A stretch of DNA of 64,000 nt from Jeotgalibacillus sp. ET6 (GTDB lineage Bacteria; Bacillota; Bacilli; Bacillales; Jeotgalibacillaceae): NCBI RefSeq assembly GCF_029667115.1, contig NZ_JARUIU010000001.1:744001-808000 (forward strand), written 5' to 3'. Every line of letters begins with the position of its first letter. Positions within the stretch are counted from its first letter, which is position 1. Of this stretch, positions 47,405-55,660 are shown piece by piece. The notes under the pieces are model-generated. The model did no database searches. It was not told the origin of the DNA and was given only the letters and a program-made list of their open reading frames with translations. The translations under genes were made by a program, and so were the position numbers.

Positions 47405-48664
47405 ATGAGCATCAAACCACTGGCTTTTCGTATGAGACCAAGAACGATAGATGAGATGATTGGACAGACCCATTTGGTCGGTGAAGGCAAAATTATTCGC
47501 AGAATGGTATTAGCAATGCAATTATCCTCCATGATCCTTTACGGCCCTCCCGGAATTGGCAAAACCTCTATTGCATCAGCTATAGCAGGCAGTACGCAGT
47601 ATGCTTTCCGGACGTTGAATGCCGTTACAAATAATAAAAAGGATATGGAAATCGTTGCGCAGGAAGCAAAAATGTCTGGCAAAGTTATTTTGCTTCTCGA
47701 TGAAGTTCATCGACTTGATAAAACCAAGCAGGATTTTCTTCTTCCCTACCTTGAAAACGGCATGATCACCCTTATTGGCGCGACGACAAGCAATCCGTAT
47801 CATGCGATTAATCCCGCCATTCGAAGCCGGTGTCAAATTTTCGAGCTTCATCCATTATCTTCTGACGATATGAAAACAGCGATTTTAAGAGCATTGGAAG
47901 ATGAAGAGCGGGGCCTTGGAAAACAAAAGGTGATCCTTGAGGATGAAGCATTGGAGCTATTAGCCCATGGAAGCAATGGAGACGTAAGAAGCTCTCTTAA
48001 CGCGCTCGAACTTGCCGTGAAATCAACTCAAGCTGAGGATGACAGTATAAGAATAACGGCAGAAATTGCAGAGGAGTGTCTACAGAAAAAAAGTTTTTCT
48101 CACGACAAAGACGGGGACGCCCATTATGATGTTATGAGCGGATTTCAAAAATCAATCAGGGGCAGCGACGTGGACGCATCCCTTCATTATCTGGGAAGGC
48201 TGATTGAAGCCGGAGATCTGCCGACTATCGCCAGAAGACTTTTGGTTATTGCCTATGAAGACATTGGGCTTGCGAGTCCTCAGGCTGGCCCAAGAACGCT
48301 TGCAGCAATTGAATCTGCTGAAAGACTTGGCTTTCCTGAAGCGCGCATCCCCCTTGCTAATGCAGTGATTGAGCTTTGTCTTTCTCCAAAATCAAATTCT
48401 GCCATCAGTGCGATTGATGCGGCTCTCGGAGACATTCGGGCCGGAAAAAGCGGCTCAGTGCCGGACCATTTAAAAGATGCTCATTACAAAGGAGCAAAAG
48501 AAATGGGAAGAGGCGTGGAGTATTTGTATCCTCACAGTTATCCAAATGGATGGGTCAAGCAGCAGTATCTTCCTAACTCGTTAAAAAACGCAGCTTACTA
48601 TCAGCCCAAAACTACGGGTAAATTTGAACAGGCATTGAAGCAAATTTATGAAAAAATGAAATAG
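47405..48664 (+). CDS. rarA: Replication-associated recombination protein RarA (MgsA/YrvN)
   Basis: AAA+ ATPase of the clamp-loader-like MgsA family, 419 residues, acting at stalled forks. Walker A is YGPPGIGKTSIA, Walker B LLLDEVHRLDKTKQ, sensor 1 IGATTSNPY and the arginine finger region NPAIRSRCQI; the C-terminal tetramer domain starts near residue 260 (RGSDVDASLHYLGRL). It stands alone on the plus strand, divergent from cymR, and is followed by a repeat with terminator. Confidence 0.96.
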   Translation: MSIKPLAFRMRPRTIDEMIGQTHLVGEGKIIRRMVLAMQLSSMILYGPPGIGKTSIASAIAGSTQYAFRTLNAVTNNKKDMEIVAQEAKMSGKVILLLDEVHRLDKTKQDFLLPYLENGMITLIGATTSNPYHAINPAIRSRCQIFELHPLSSDDMKTAILRALEDEERGLGKQKVILEDEALELLAHGSNGDVRSSLNALELAVKSTQAEDDSIRITAEIAEECLQKKSFSHDKDGDAHYDVMSGFQKSIRGSDVDASLHYLGRLIEAGDLPTIARRLLVIAYEDIGLASPQAGPRTLAAIESAERLGFPEARIPLANAVIELCLSPKSNSAISAIDAALGDIRAGKSGSVPDHLKDAHYKGAKEMGRGVEYLYPHSYPNGWVKQQYLPNSLKNAAYYQPKTTGKFEQALKQIYEKMK

Positions 48665-48743
48665 TCTATATCGCTGGGTATGCCAAGTTAAAAGAGGGTG
48701 AGATAGAAAAAAAAAGTTTTAAAAATTTGGGTGTATTTATAAG

Positions 48744-48920
48744 TAGTAAGAGGTGGGGGGAGCGGAAGGTGGCGACTCCTGCAGGAGATGACGGCAAGCT
48801 GAGACTTTACGGCGCAAGGCCCTGAAAAGGCTCAGCGCCGTCCCTGCGGAAAGCGTCCACCTGAAGAGCAGTGAACCGATCAAAAAAAGCATGAGACATA
48901 TTGTCTCATGCTCTTTTTAT
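48744..48920 (+). repeat. Intergenic repeat, copy D, with terminator (downstream of rarA)
   Basis: Begins GTAAGAGG, then AGCGGAAGGTGGCGACTCC, TGCAGGAGATGACGGCAAGC, TGAGACTTTAC, GGCTCAGCGCCGTCCC, GCGGAAAGCGTCCACCTGAA and GTGAACCGATC, ending in hairpin 48888-48912 and TTTTT. The 165-base body is very similar to copy B. Sense direction is that of rarA. The bases 48665-48743 hold nothing else recognisable. Confidence 0.92.
48883..48920. terminator. Terminator at the end of repeat copy D (bidirectional)
   Basis: AGCATGAGAC/GTCTCATGCT perfect stem, flanked by AAAAAAA on the left and TTTTTATTTTTT on the right. It can end rarA (plus) and the ABC permease gene (minus). Confidence 0.9.
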
Positions 48921-48942
48921 TTTTTCAAAAGAAAGGATGTGT

Positions 48943-49884
48943 CTAAGCGGCGATATCCCGTTTAGTAAAGACCGTAAACGCTAGTGCCACAAAAATTGTG
49001 AAGTAAATCAAAATCATGATAATGGAAAACGTCATCGTCATGCCTTCTACAAGCGGCACTCCCATTTCATACATCGTCAGGTTCGTATTGGCAAACAGGC
49101 TGTATTTAGCCCAGTCGTAATACATCGCAATAAAGCCTGTAGCAGTTCCGCCGACAAAGTAAAGGAACAAACTGATTCCGATTGCTAGGGAGCTGCTGCG
49201 AAAAACAGCTGAAATCATAAATGCCATTGTGGTAAGGAGAATGACATCGATTGAGTTATACAGATAAACTTTCATAAGATAGAAAATCATATTGCTTTCC
49301 CTTACTTCTCCATCTGAGTAGGTTAATTGAACGGCTGATCCGGAATCAAAGAAGATAGCCCCCAGGATCAGAGACAGTACCGTTAAGATCCCAATCAATG
49401 ATAGACCGAAAGTCGCAACCGTGAGAAATTTAGATAAAAGAATTTTCCAGCGGGCGATTGGCCGAATCATTAACAACTTAACTGTTCCCCATGAAAACTC
49501 ACCCGCAACAATTCCGGAAGCTACGATAATGGAAAACAACCCTACTAATGAAATCATGAATGAGTTATTTTCAAGGTATTGCCACATGGACTCTGCGTTG
49601 TTAGGTGCGATATCGTTTTCTAAGCGATATTCGTTTAAGGCTAGAGCTCCTTCTGGACTTGGCGTGTAAAAGCCTTCTTCCCCAGACTCTATCGTCATTT
49701 GAATTTGTTCATTTTCCGCTTCTAAAGCTTGCCGCCAGTCTTCATTAGACGAATTAAAGTTGGAATTTATAAAGAGTGTAATAACAGCTGAAGCGATGAC
49801 CGCTAAAATCAGCAGTCCAGCCATCACATATGTACCTGGGCGATGCAGAATTTTCATCCATTCATTGCGGATTAAATTACCCAT
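48943..49884 (-). CDS. ABC transporter permease (ABC-2 type)
   Basis: 313 residues with six predicted membrane helices (about 18-38, 108-130, 150-178, 206-226, 232-254, 285-308). A large hydrophilic segment (about 40-105) follows the first helix. The SGIVAGEFSWGTVKLLMIRPI segment is typical of ABC-2 permeases of the bacitracin-export or gliding type. It overlaps the ATPase gene by 8 bases. The substrate cannot be told from the sequence. B. subtilis has no transporter at this locus. Confidence 0.85.
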   Translation of the reverse strand: MGNLIRNEWMKILHRPGTYVMAGLLILAVIASAVITLFINSNFNSSNEDWRQALEAENEQIQMTIESGEEGFYTPSPEGALALNEYRLENDIAPNNAESMWQYLENNSFMISLVGLFSIIVASGIVAGEFSWGTVKLLMIRPIARWKILLSKFLTVATFGLSLIGILTVLSLILGAIFFDSGSAVQLTYSDGEVRESNMIFYLMKVYLYNSIDVILLTTMAFMISAVFRSSSLAIGISLFLYFVGGTATGFIAMYYDWAKYSLFANTNLTMYEMGVPLVEGMTMTFSIIMILIYFTIFVALAFTVFTKRDIAA

Positions 49885-50809
49885 GCTTTACCAGTCCTCC
49901 CTCTGACGTTACTTCAAGGAACCTGTCTTCCAGTGTTTTAGCTGCCGGAGAAATACCGTACACATCTATATTCTCTGCCACACAAAAACGGATAAGCTCC
50001 GGTATTTGATCTTTTGTCATATCAATTACCAGCGATTGTTCTACTACCTCTACCGTCCATTCAGCATGATGTGTAAGTACTTTCTTTTTCACCTCATGAG
50101 GCTCTTTTACCTCAAGTTTGAACAGCTTGCCCTCAGTAGAAACAAAATCGTCCATAGACTGAACATCAATCAGCTTGCCGTTTTGAATGATGCCGATACG
50201 GTCACACATCATCTCCATTTCTGAAAGCAAATGACTGGACACAATCACGGCCATGTTCCGTTCTCTTGCTAAGCGTCTTATGTAATCGCGGATTTCACGA
50301 ATGCCTGCAGGGTCTAGTCCGTTGGTGGGCTCATCCAATATCAGCACTTTTGGATCGTGCAAAAGACTTTGAGCGATCCCCAGCCGCTGGCGCATTCCAA
50401 GTGAATAGGTTTTCACCTTTTCATGAATCCTTTTTTCAAGTCCTACCAGTTTGACTACTTCATTAATTTTCTCTTTAGAAATTCCTTTGTACATCCGTGC
50501 GTAGTGAACTAAATTCTTATAGCCGGATAAAAATTTATACATTTCGGGGTTTTCTACTATGGCTCCTACATGCCGCACGGCTCCTTCGAAATCAGTTTTA
50601 ATGCTTTTTCCTTCAATGAGGACGTCCCCATCTGTTAATTTCATTAATCCTACAATCATTCGGATGGTGGTTGTTTTTCCTGCTCCGTTAGGCCCGAGAA
50701 AACCAAACACTTCTCCTCCGTAAACGTCAAACGAAACTTTATCAATGATGGTTTTCCCCTTGATTACCTTCGTGACATTTTTCAACTCTACGATCGATTT
50801 TTTAGTCAT
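49877..50809 (-). CDS. ABC transporter ATP-binding protein (BcrA-like)
   Basis: 310 residues. Walker A FGFLGPNGAGKTTTIRM, signature YSLGMRQRLGIAQ, Walker B VLILDEPTNGLDP and the H-loop SSHLL are all intact. The C-terminal 80 residues are an accessory domain as in BcrA-type exporters. It is the first gene of the pair and has GGAGGGA before ATG 50809. No response regulator, kinase or immunity gene lies beside it, so a peptide-antibiotic role is only a possibility. Confidence 0.88.
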   Translation of the reverse strand: MTKKSIVELKNVTKVIKGKTIIDKVSFDVYGGEVFGFLGPNGAGKTTTIRMIVGLMKLTDGDVLIEGKSIKTDFEGAVRHVGAIVENPEMYKFLSGYKNLVHYARMYKGISKEKINEVVKLVGLEKRIHEKVKTYSLGMRQRLGIAQSLLHDPKVLILDEPTNGLDPAGIREIRDYIRRLARERNMAVIVSSHLLSEMEMMCDRIGIIQNGKLIDVQSMDDFVSTEGKLFKLEVKEPHEVKKKVLTHHAEWTVEVVEQSLVIDMTKDQIPELIRFCVAENIDVYGISPAAKTLEDRFLEVTSEGGLVKHG

Positions 50810-50889
50810 GCCTTCCCTCCTGTTTTTTTCTCATTAAATTTAGGTTGTCATGTAATTTACGAGTGAATTGGAAGAAAGTTTCACTTAAA

Positions 50890-50919
50890 ATAACAAATTC
50901 AGTAGAAAAGTTGTTTCAA
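50890..50919 (-). promoter_or_regulatory. Possible promoter of the ABC transporter genes
   Basis: On the minus strand TTGAAA (50914-50919), 18 bases, TGTTAT (50890-50895), about 80 bases before the ATPase gene. The -10 is poor. Confidence 0.35.
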
Positions 50920-50947
50920 TTTTCACCTGTTAATCGAAAATAGTATA

Positions 50948-50985
50948 CGAAAAAAACCAGTCCCTTTTGTATTAAGGACTGGTTT
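50948..50985 (-). terminator. tcdA terminator
   Basis: Perfect 10-bp stem AAACCAGTCC/GGACTGGTTT, followed on the minus strand by a T run, just past the tcdA stop. Confidence 0.92.
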
Positions 50986-50990
50986 GCAGA

Positions 50991-51749
50991 TTATTGAACT
51001 CGTTTAATCATGATGTCTTTTAACAATGTATTTATTACATAGCTTGCCGCGATCAATCCTGCTACTGAGGGAACAAAAGCATTAGAGGACGGAGGCATTT
51101 TGGCCTTTCTTATTGCAGCTTCATCGTTGCCGACCGTTTTTCTGACTTCTTCACGAATAATGATCGGACTTTCATCCGAGAAAACGACGGGGATGCCTTT
51201 TGGAATCCCTTCTTTACGCAGCTGCTTTCGGATTACTTTTGCAATTGGATCTGTATGGGTTTTTGAAATGTCGGCAATTTGAAAACGGGTTGGATCCATT
51301 TTATTTGCTGCCCCCATACTTGATATGATCGGAATCTCTCTTTTCAGGCATTCTTTCATTAAATGAATTTTGTAGGAAATCGTATCAGAGGCATCCACTA
51401 CAAAATCAAGGCCGTGGCTGAAAAACTCTTCATACGTTTCTTCTGTATAGAACATTTTCAGTGAAATAACTTCACAATCAGGATTAATGTCTTCGATTCT
51501 GGTTTTCATCAAGTCTGCTTTTGGCTGTCCGACAGTAGAAAGCAGTGCGATCACTTGACGGTTAACATTTGTGATATCTACATCATCTTTGTCTACGAGA
51601 ATTAAGCGGCCGACTCCGCTCCGCGCAAGCGCCTCAGCGGCAAATGAACCTACACCGCCAATGCCGAGCACTGCGACTGTTTTTCCTTTCAGAAGATCAA
51701 TTCCTTCTGATCCGATCGCCAGTTCGTTTCTTGAAAATTGGTGAAGCAT
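50991..51749 (-). CDS. tcdA: tRNA threonylcarbamoyladenosine dehydratase TcdA
   Basis: E1-like (ThiF/MoeB fold) enzyme that cyclises t6A37 to ct6A37, 252 residues. It starts MLHQFSRNELAIG and carries VAVLGIGGVGSFAAEALARSG (ATP binding), LVDKDDVDITNVNRQ and VVDASDTISYK. It is YrvM in B. subtilis, next to the 6S RNA gene. I chose ATG 51749, with GGAG 9 bases upstream, over TTG 51764. Together with MtaB at the other end of the window, two modifiers of t6A37 are present. Confidence 0.93.
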   Translation of the reverse strand: MLHQFSRNELAIGSEGIDLLKGKTVAVLGIGGVGSFAAEALARSGVGRLILVDKDDVDITNVNRQVIALLSTVGQPKADLMKTRIEDINPDCEVISLKMFYTEETYEEFFSHGLDFVVDASDTISYKIHLMKECLKREIPIISSMGAANKMDPTRFQIADISKTHTDPIAKVIRKQLRKEGIPKGIPVVFSDESPIIIREEVRKTVGNDEAAIRKAKMPPSSNAFVPSVAGLIAASYVINTLLKDIMIKRVQ

Positions 51750-51844
51750 GTTAATCAACTCCAAATCAGTTTAGGATAACGGAACTAAGGATAGCTTATT
51801 TTCCTTGTTAAATCAATGAGCCTTTAACGCTCCTCAATAAAGCA

Positions 51845-51878
51845 TAAAAAAACCGCCTGGTTGATCAGGCGGTTTTAG
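51845..51878 (-). terminator. Terminator of the 6S RNA gene
   Basis: Stem AACCGCCTGATC/TGATCAGGCGGTT-type at 51851-51876 (AAAACCGCCTG/CAGGCGGTTTT), followed by TTTTTTT on the minus strand, 10 bases beyond the predicted mature 3' end of 6S RNA. Confidence 0.9.
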
Positions 51879-51886
51879 AAGTATGT

Positions 51887-52081
51887 AAGTGCTGGCAAAT
51901 CCCAATCGTGCCGTCTCATTAAAGATCTATTGTTTTGAACCCGCTCTCAGCAGGTGGGTGCCCTGTTTTCTGCTTAATGCGTCCTCGCAAAAGGCATGCA
52001 CGGTGCAGAAAAACGCAGGCTCCCAATAATAGAAGTGTTCGGTCAAAACGAATTGAGCAGATAACGTACACATCAGGACTT
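51887..52081 (-). ncRNA. bsrA: 6S RNA (bsrA/6S-1 type)
   Basis: Regulatory RNA that binds SigA RNA polymerase, about 195 bases in mature form. On the minus strand the closing stem pairs AAGTCCTG (5' end) with CAGCACTT (3' end). Blocks such as TTTTGACCGAACACTTCTAT, GTGCATGCCTTTTGCGAGG, GCAGAAAACAGGGCACCC, CCTGCTGAGAGCGGGTTC and TCTTTAATGAGACGGCACG match B. subtilis 6S-1 as I recall it. The locus between tcdA (yrvM) and aspS is the same. A promoter and a terminator flank it. Confidence 0.95.
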
Positions 52082-52094
52082 GCCTTGTTTGTAA

Positions 52095-52123
52095 ATAATA
52101 GCATACCTTTTCTTAAAGATCAA
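52095..52123 (-). promoter_or_regulatory. 6S RNA promoter
   Basis: On the minus strand TTGATC (52118-52123), 17 bases ending in TGC, TATTAT (52095-52100), giving a start near 52088, about 7 bases before the mature 5' end. Confidence 0.8.
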
Positions 52124-52140
52124 TCTTTAGCGCCGGTAAT

Positions 52141-53916
52141 TTATTTATTATTCTGAAGATTCAAAGATATCTTTAATTCATCCAGCTGAGCTTCACTTAC
52201 TTCTCCTGGTGCGTCTGTTAATACACAGCTTGCACTTGCTGTTTTAGGAAATGCAATGGTGTCTCGCAAGTTGGTGCTTCCAGACAGAAGCATTACAAGT
52301 CTGTCAAGACCGAGTGCAATTCCCCCATGCGGCGGTGTACCGTACTCAAAGGCTTCAAGCAAAAACCCAAATTGCTCTTTAGCTTCTTCTTCTGAAAACC
52401 CAAGAACTTTAAACATTTTTTCCTGAATTTCACGCTCAAAAATCCGAAGGGAACCTCCACCTAATTCATACCCGTTCAACACAATATCATATGCCTGTGC
52501 TCTTACAGCTGCAGGATCCGTTTCAAGAAGCGGAAGATCCTCCCTTACAGGCATCGTAAAAGGATGATGAGCAGCATAATAACGGCCTTCATCTTCTGCA
52601 TATTCCAGCAGCGGCCAGTCTGTTACCCATAGGAAATTGTATAAGGTGTGATCGATCAGGCCCAGTTCTTTACCAAGTTTCAAGCGAAGCGCACCTAAAG
52701 CATCAGCGACCACCGATTTTTTATCTGCTACAAATAGGAGCAAATCGCCTTCTGCTGCATCTGTTTCAGCCGCAAGACGGGCTTGCTCATCTTCTCCAAA
52801 AAATTTAGCAATCGGTCCGGCAAATCCTTCTGAGGACGTTTTAAGCCAGGCAAGTCCTTTGGCTCCATAACGGGAAACGAATTCGCCCAACGCATCTATA
52901 TCTTTTCTTGAGAAGTTGTCTGCTGCACCTTTTACATTAATTGCCTTAACCTGGCCACCATTTTCAACTGCACTGCTGAAGACCTTGAATCCTGAAGTCT
53001 TCATTGACTCGGACAAATTAATTAGTTCCATTTTAAAGCGCGTGTCTGGCTTATCAGAACCGTATCGCTCCATCGCTTCGCTGTAGGTGATTTGTGGTAA
53101 AGGAAGCGCAATGTCCAGACCTTTAACATCCTTCATCATGGCTGAAAGCATGCGTTCATTCATCTTCATAATTTCTTCCTGGCTCATAAAGCTTGTTTCG
53201 ATATCAATTTGCGTAAATTCCGGCTGGCGGTCAGCACGCAGATCCTCGTCTCTGAAACAGCGGGCAATTTGATAATATTTATCAAATCCACCGACCATCA
53301 ACAGCTGCTTAAACAATTGGGGCGACTGAGGCAGAGCATAAAATTCTCCTTCATGTACTCTGCTTGGAACCAGATAGTCACGTGCGCCTTCAGGTGTACT
53401 TTTCGTCAATACCGGCGTTTCCACTTCGATAAACTGATCATCGTCAAGAAAGCGGCGAATCGACTTCGTAATGCTGTGACGCACTTTGAAGGTTTCGGTC
53501 ATTACAGGACGGCGAAGGTCCAGGTAGCGGTATTTTAAGCGAATATCTTCTGCTACTTCTGTTTTATCTTCAATGGCAAAAGGAGGTGTTTTCGCTTCAC
53601 TGATGACAGTCACCTCTGAAGCATGAATTTCAATGGTGCCTGTAGCGATATTGGTGTTTATTGTACCTGCTTCTCTTGCCTGAATGGTTCCTTCTATGCT
53701 TAGCACATATTCGCTGCGGATTGCTTCCGCTTTTTTTAAGGCCTCTTCTGAAATAGCAGGGTTAAATACAACTTGAATAATGCCCGTTCTGTCACGCAGG
53801 TCAATAAAAATCAGACCTCCAAGGTCACGACGTTTTTGAACCCATCCTTTTAAAATTAATTTTTCGCCAATTGCTGAGGCGGGTACTTCCCCGCAATAAA
53901 ATGATCGTCCAAACAT
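52141..53916 (-). CDS. aspS: Aspartate-tRNA ligase
   Basis: Class II synthetase, 591 residues, with an N-terminal OB anticodon-binding domain (about 1-105, [20 protein letters not shown]), catalytic domain with motif 2 [21 protein letters not shown] and motif 3 [13 protein letters not shown], and the bacterial GAD insertion (about 300-420). It lies 12 bases after hisS and shares its T-box, as in B. subtilis. Whether it is discriminating between tRNA-Asp and tRNA-Asn I cannot say. Confidence 0.97.
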   Translation of the reverse strand: MFGRSFYCGEVPASAIGEKLILKGWVQKRRDLGGLIFIDLRDRTGIIQVVFNPAISEEALKKAEAIRSEYVLSIEGTIQAREAGTINTNIATGTIEIHASEVTVISEAKTPPFAIEDKTEVAEDIRLKYRYLDLRRPVMTETFKVRHSITKSIRRFLDDDQFIEVETPVLTKSTPEGARDYLVPSRVHEGEFYALPQSPQLFKQLLMVGGFDKYYQIARCFRDEDLRADRQPEFTQIDIETSFMSQEEIMKMNERMLSAMMKDVKGLDIALPLPQITYSEAMERYGSDKPDTRFKMELINLSESMKTSGFKVFSSAVENGGQVKAINVKGAADNFSRKDIDALGEFVSRYGAKGLAWLKTSSEGFAGPIAKFFGEDEQARLAAETDAAEGDLLLFVADKKSVVADALGALRLKLGKELGLIDHTLYNFLWVTDWPLLEYAEDEGRYYAAHHPFTMPVREDLPLLETDPAAVRAQAYDIVLNGYELGGGSLRIFEREIQEKMFKVLGFSEEEAKEQFGFLLEAFEYGTPPHGGIALGLDRLVMLLSGSTNLRDTIAFPKTASASCVLTDAPGEVSEAQLDELKISLNLQNNK

Positions 53917-53928
53917 CGTTTTTCCTCC

Positions 53929-55194
53929 TTAAGACTGCTTTAAATAATCGAATAGTTTTTCAAATGTAACGTTTTCCTGCGTGCCGCTCTCCAAATTCTT
54001 GACGACACTCGTTCCTTCACTGAGTTCATTTTCTCCAATGATCGCAACAAATTTTGCCTTTAAACGGTCGGCACTCTTAAGTTGTGCTTTCATTTTGCGA
54101 TTTAATGTATCCATCTCAGCACTCAGATTATGCTTTCTTGCTTTATATGTCAGTTCAACGGCTTTATCTTTTGCCTGTTCACCCATTGTGACAAAGTAAC
54201 AGTCCAGGACAGCTTCAGCAGGAAGCTCGATGCTTTCTGCATCCAGAGCCGACAGCAGACGCTCGATGCTTAATGCAAATCCAATACCTGGTGCACTCGG
54301 GCCTCCGAGGTCTTCTGATAAACCATTATATCTGCCTCCGCCGCATAGTGTAGTAATGGCGCCAAAGCCCTCTGCACTGCTCATAATTTCAAATGCAGTG
54401 TGGTTGTAGTAATCCAGCCCCCTTACAAGATTTGAATCTACTTCAAATTCAATCCCCATTAAGGTTAAATAGTGCTGAAGTTTTTTAAAGTAAGCTGAGG
54501 ATTCTGCATTCAGGTAATCAGCAAGAGAAGGCGCTGTCGCCATTAATTCGTGATCCCTGTCTTTTTTGCAATCCAATATCCGAAGAGGGTTCTTTTCAAG
54601 ACGCATCTGACAATCGTGACAAAACTCGTTGATTCTCGGTTTAAAGTGATTGATTAATGCTTCTTTGTGGGCGATTCGGCTTTCAGTGTCACCCAAACTG
54701 TTAATCACGAGCTTCAGCTTTTTCAACCCAAGACGTGTATACAGTTCCATAGCAAGCGAGATCACCTCTGCATCAATACTTGGATCGTCGCTTCCAATTG
54801 CTTCAACACCAAATTGAACAAATTGTCTGAAGCGGCCGGCCTGGGGGCGTTCGTAACGGAACATTGGACCGGTATAAAATAATTTGACCGGCTGATTGAC
54901 CTGGCCGAACATTTTGTGCTGAACAAATGAACGAACGACTCCTGCTGTTCCCTCCGGACGAAGCGTCAAGCTTCTTTCTCCCCGGTCCTTAAAGGTGTAC
55001 ATTTCCTTTTGTACAATGTCTGTTGTATCCCCTACACCCCGTTCAAACAATTCTGTATGCTCAAACAGAGGCGTGCGAATTTCTTTGTACTGATACTGTT
55101 CACAAAGTTCTTTAGCTACTTTCTCAATGTATTGCCATTTTTCAACGGTTCCAGGAAGAATATCCTGGGTGCCTCTAGGAATTTGAATAGACAT
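53929..55194 (-). CDS. hisS: Histidine-tRNA ligase
   Basis: Class II synthetase, 421 residues. Motif 2 is FYTGPMFRYERPQAGRFRQF, the histidine motifs are LVRGLDYYNHTAFE and GGGRYNGLSEDLGG, and a C-terminal anticodon-binding domain follows from about residue 330. ATG 55194 with GGAGGAGG upstream is the start; the frame extends 15 codons further without support. It is the first gene of hisS-aspS, behind a T-box leader. Confidence 0.97.
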   Translation of the reverse strand: MSIQIPRGTQDILPGTVEKWQYIEKVAKELCEQYQYKEIRTPLFEHTELFERGVGDTTDIVQKEMYTFKDRGERSLTLRPEGTAGVVRSFVQHKMFGQVNQPVKLFYTGPMFRYERPQAGRFRQFVQFGVEAIGSDDPSIDAEVISLAMELYTRLGLKKLKLVINSLGDTESRIAHKEALINHFKPRINEFCHDCQMRLEKNPLRILDCKKDRDHELMATAPSLADYLNAESSAYFKKLQHYLTLMGIEFEVDSNLVRGLDYYNHTAFEIMSSAEGFGAITTLCGGGRYNGLSEDLGGPSAPGIGFALSIERLLSALDAESIELPAEAVLDCYFVTMGEQAKDKAVELTYKARKHNLSAEMDTLNRKMKAQLKSADRLKAKFVAIIGENELSEGTSVVKNLESGTQENVTFEKLFDYLKQS

Positions 55195-55257
55195 GAAACT
55201 TCCTCCTCCAACTATCAATTCATAATTAACGATCGACAAAGACCGGAAAATGTGAAC

Positions 55258-55530
55258 ACAAAAAACTCCCGTCCCTTGTCCTAAAACAAGGGACGGGAGT
55301 TTTATTCCCGTGGTGCCACCCTAATTGAAGCATAAAAAGCTTCCACTCAAGGCAGTTAACGCCTGCATACGTCAATTCCTACTAAGAGACCTTTTCAGAA
55401 CTGAACCTACGGGGTGTTCATTCAATAAGTCGTCATGCAAAACCGCTTGCAGCCTAGGCGGTTTTTCTCTGTTCATGCATATTCTTATTTACTGTTCCCC
55501 ATCATTGGTTGTTTTACGTTTTTTATAATG
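55258..55530 (-). promoter_or_regulatory. T-box leader of hisS-aspS
   Basis: The transcript holds the T-box sequence AGGGTGGCACCACGGG (55307-55322) and a strong terminator at 55265-55300 (ACTCCCGTCCCTTGT/ACAAGGGACGGGAGT) followed by TTTTTT. In stem I an AGTA motif lies opposite GAATGAACACCCC, where CAC (His, 55414-55416) or the overlapping AAC could be the specifier. Which tRNA is sensed is not settled by reading. Confidence 0.93.
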
Positions 55531-55536
55531 TAATCA

Positions 55537-55565
55537 ATCATAATAAGCCGCCACATGATTGTCAA
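55537..55565 (-). promoter_or_regulatory. hisS-aspS promoter
   Basis: On the minus strand TTGACA (55560-55565), 17 bases, TATGAT (55537-55542), start near 55530. Strong SigA-type match. Confidence 0.85.
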
Positions 55566-55660
55566 GCTTAAATGAAAAGACTTTTTATTTGAATTTTCTA
55601 ATGACGGATACCTTTCGTCGGTATAAGATAGAGGAAAGACAAACCTGAGAGGTGTTGTGA

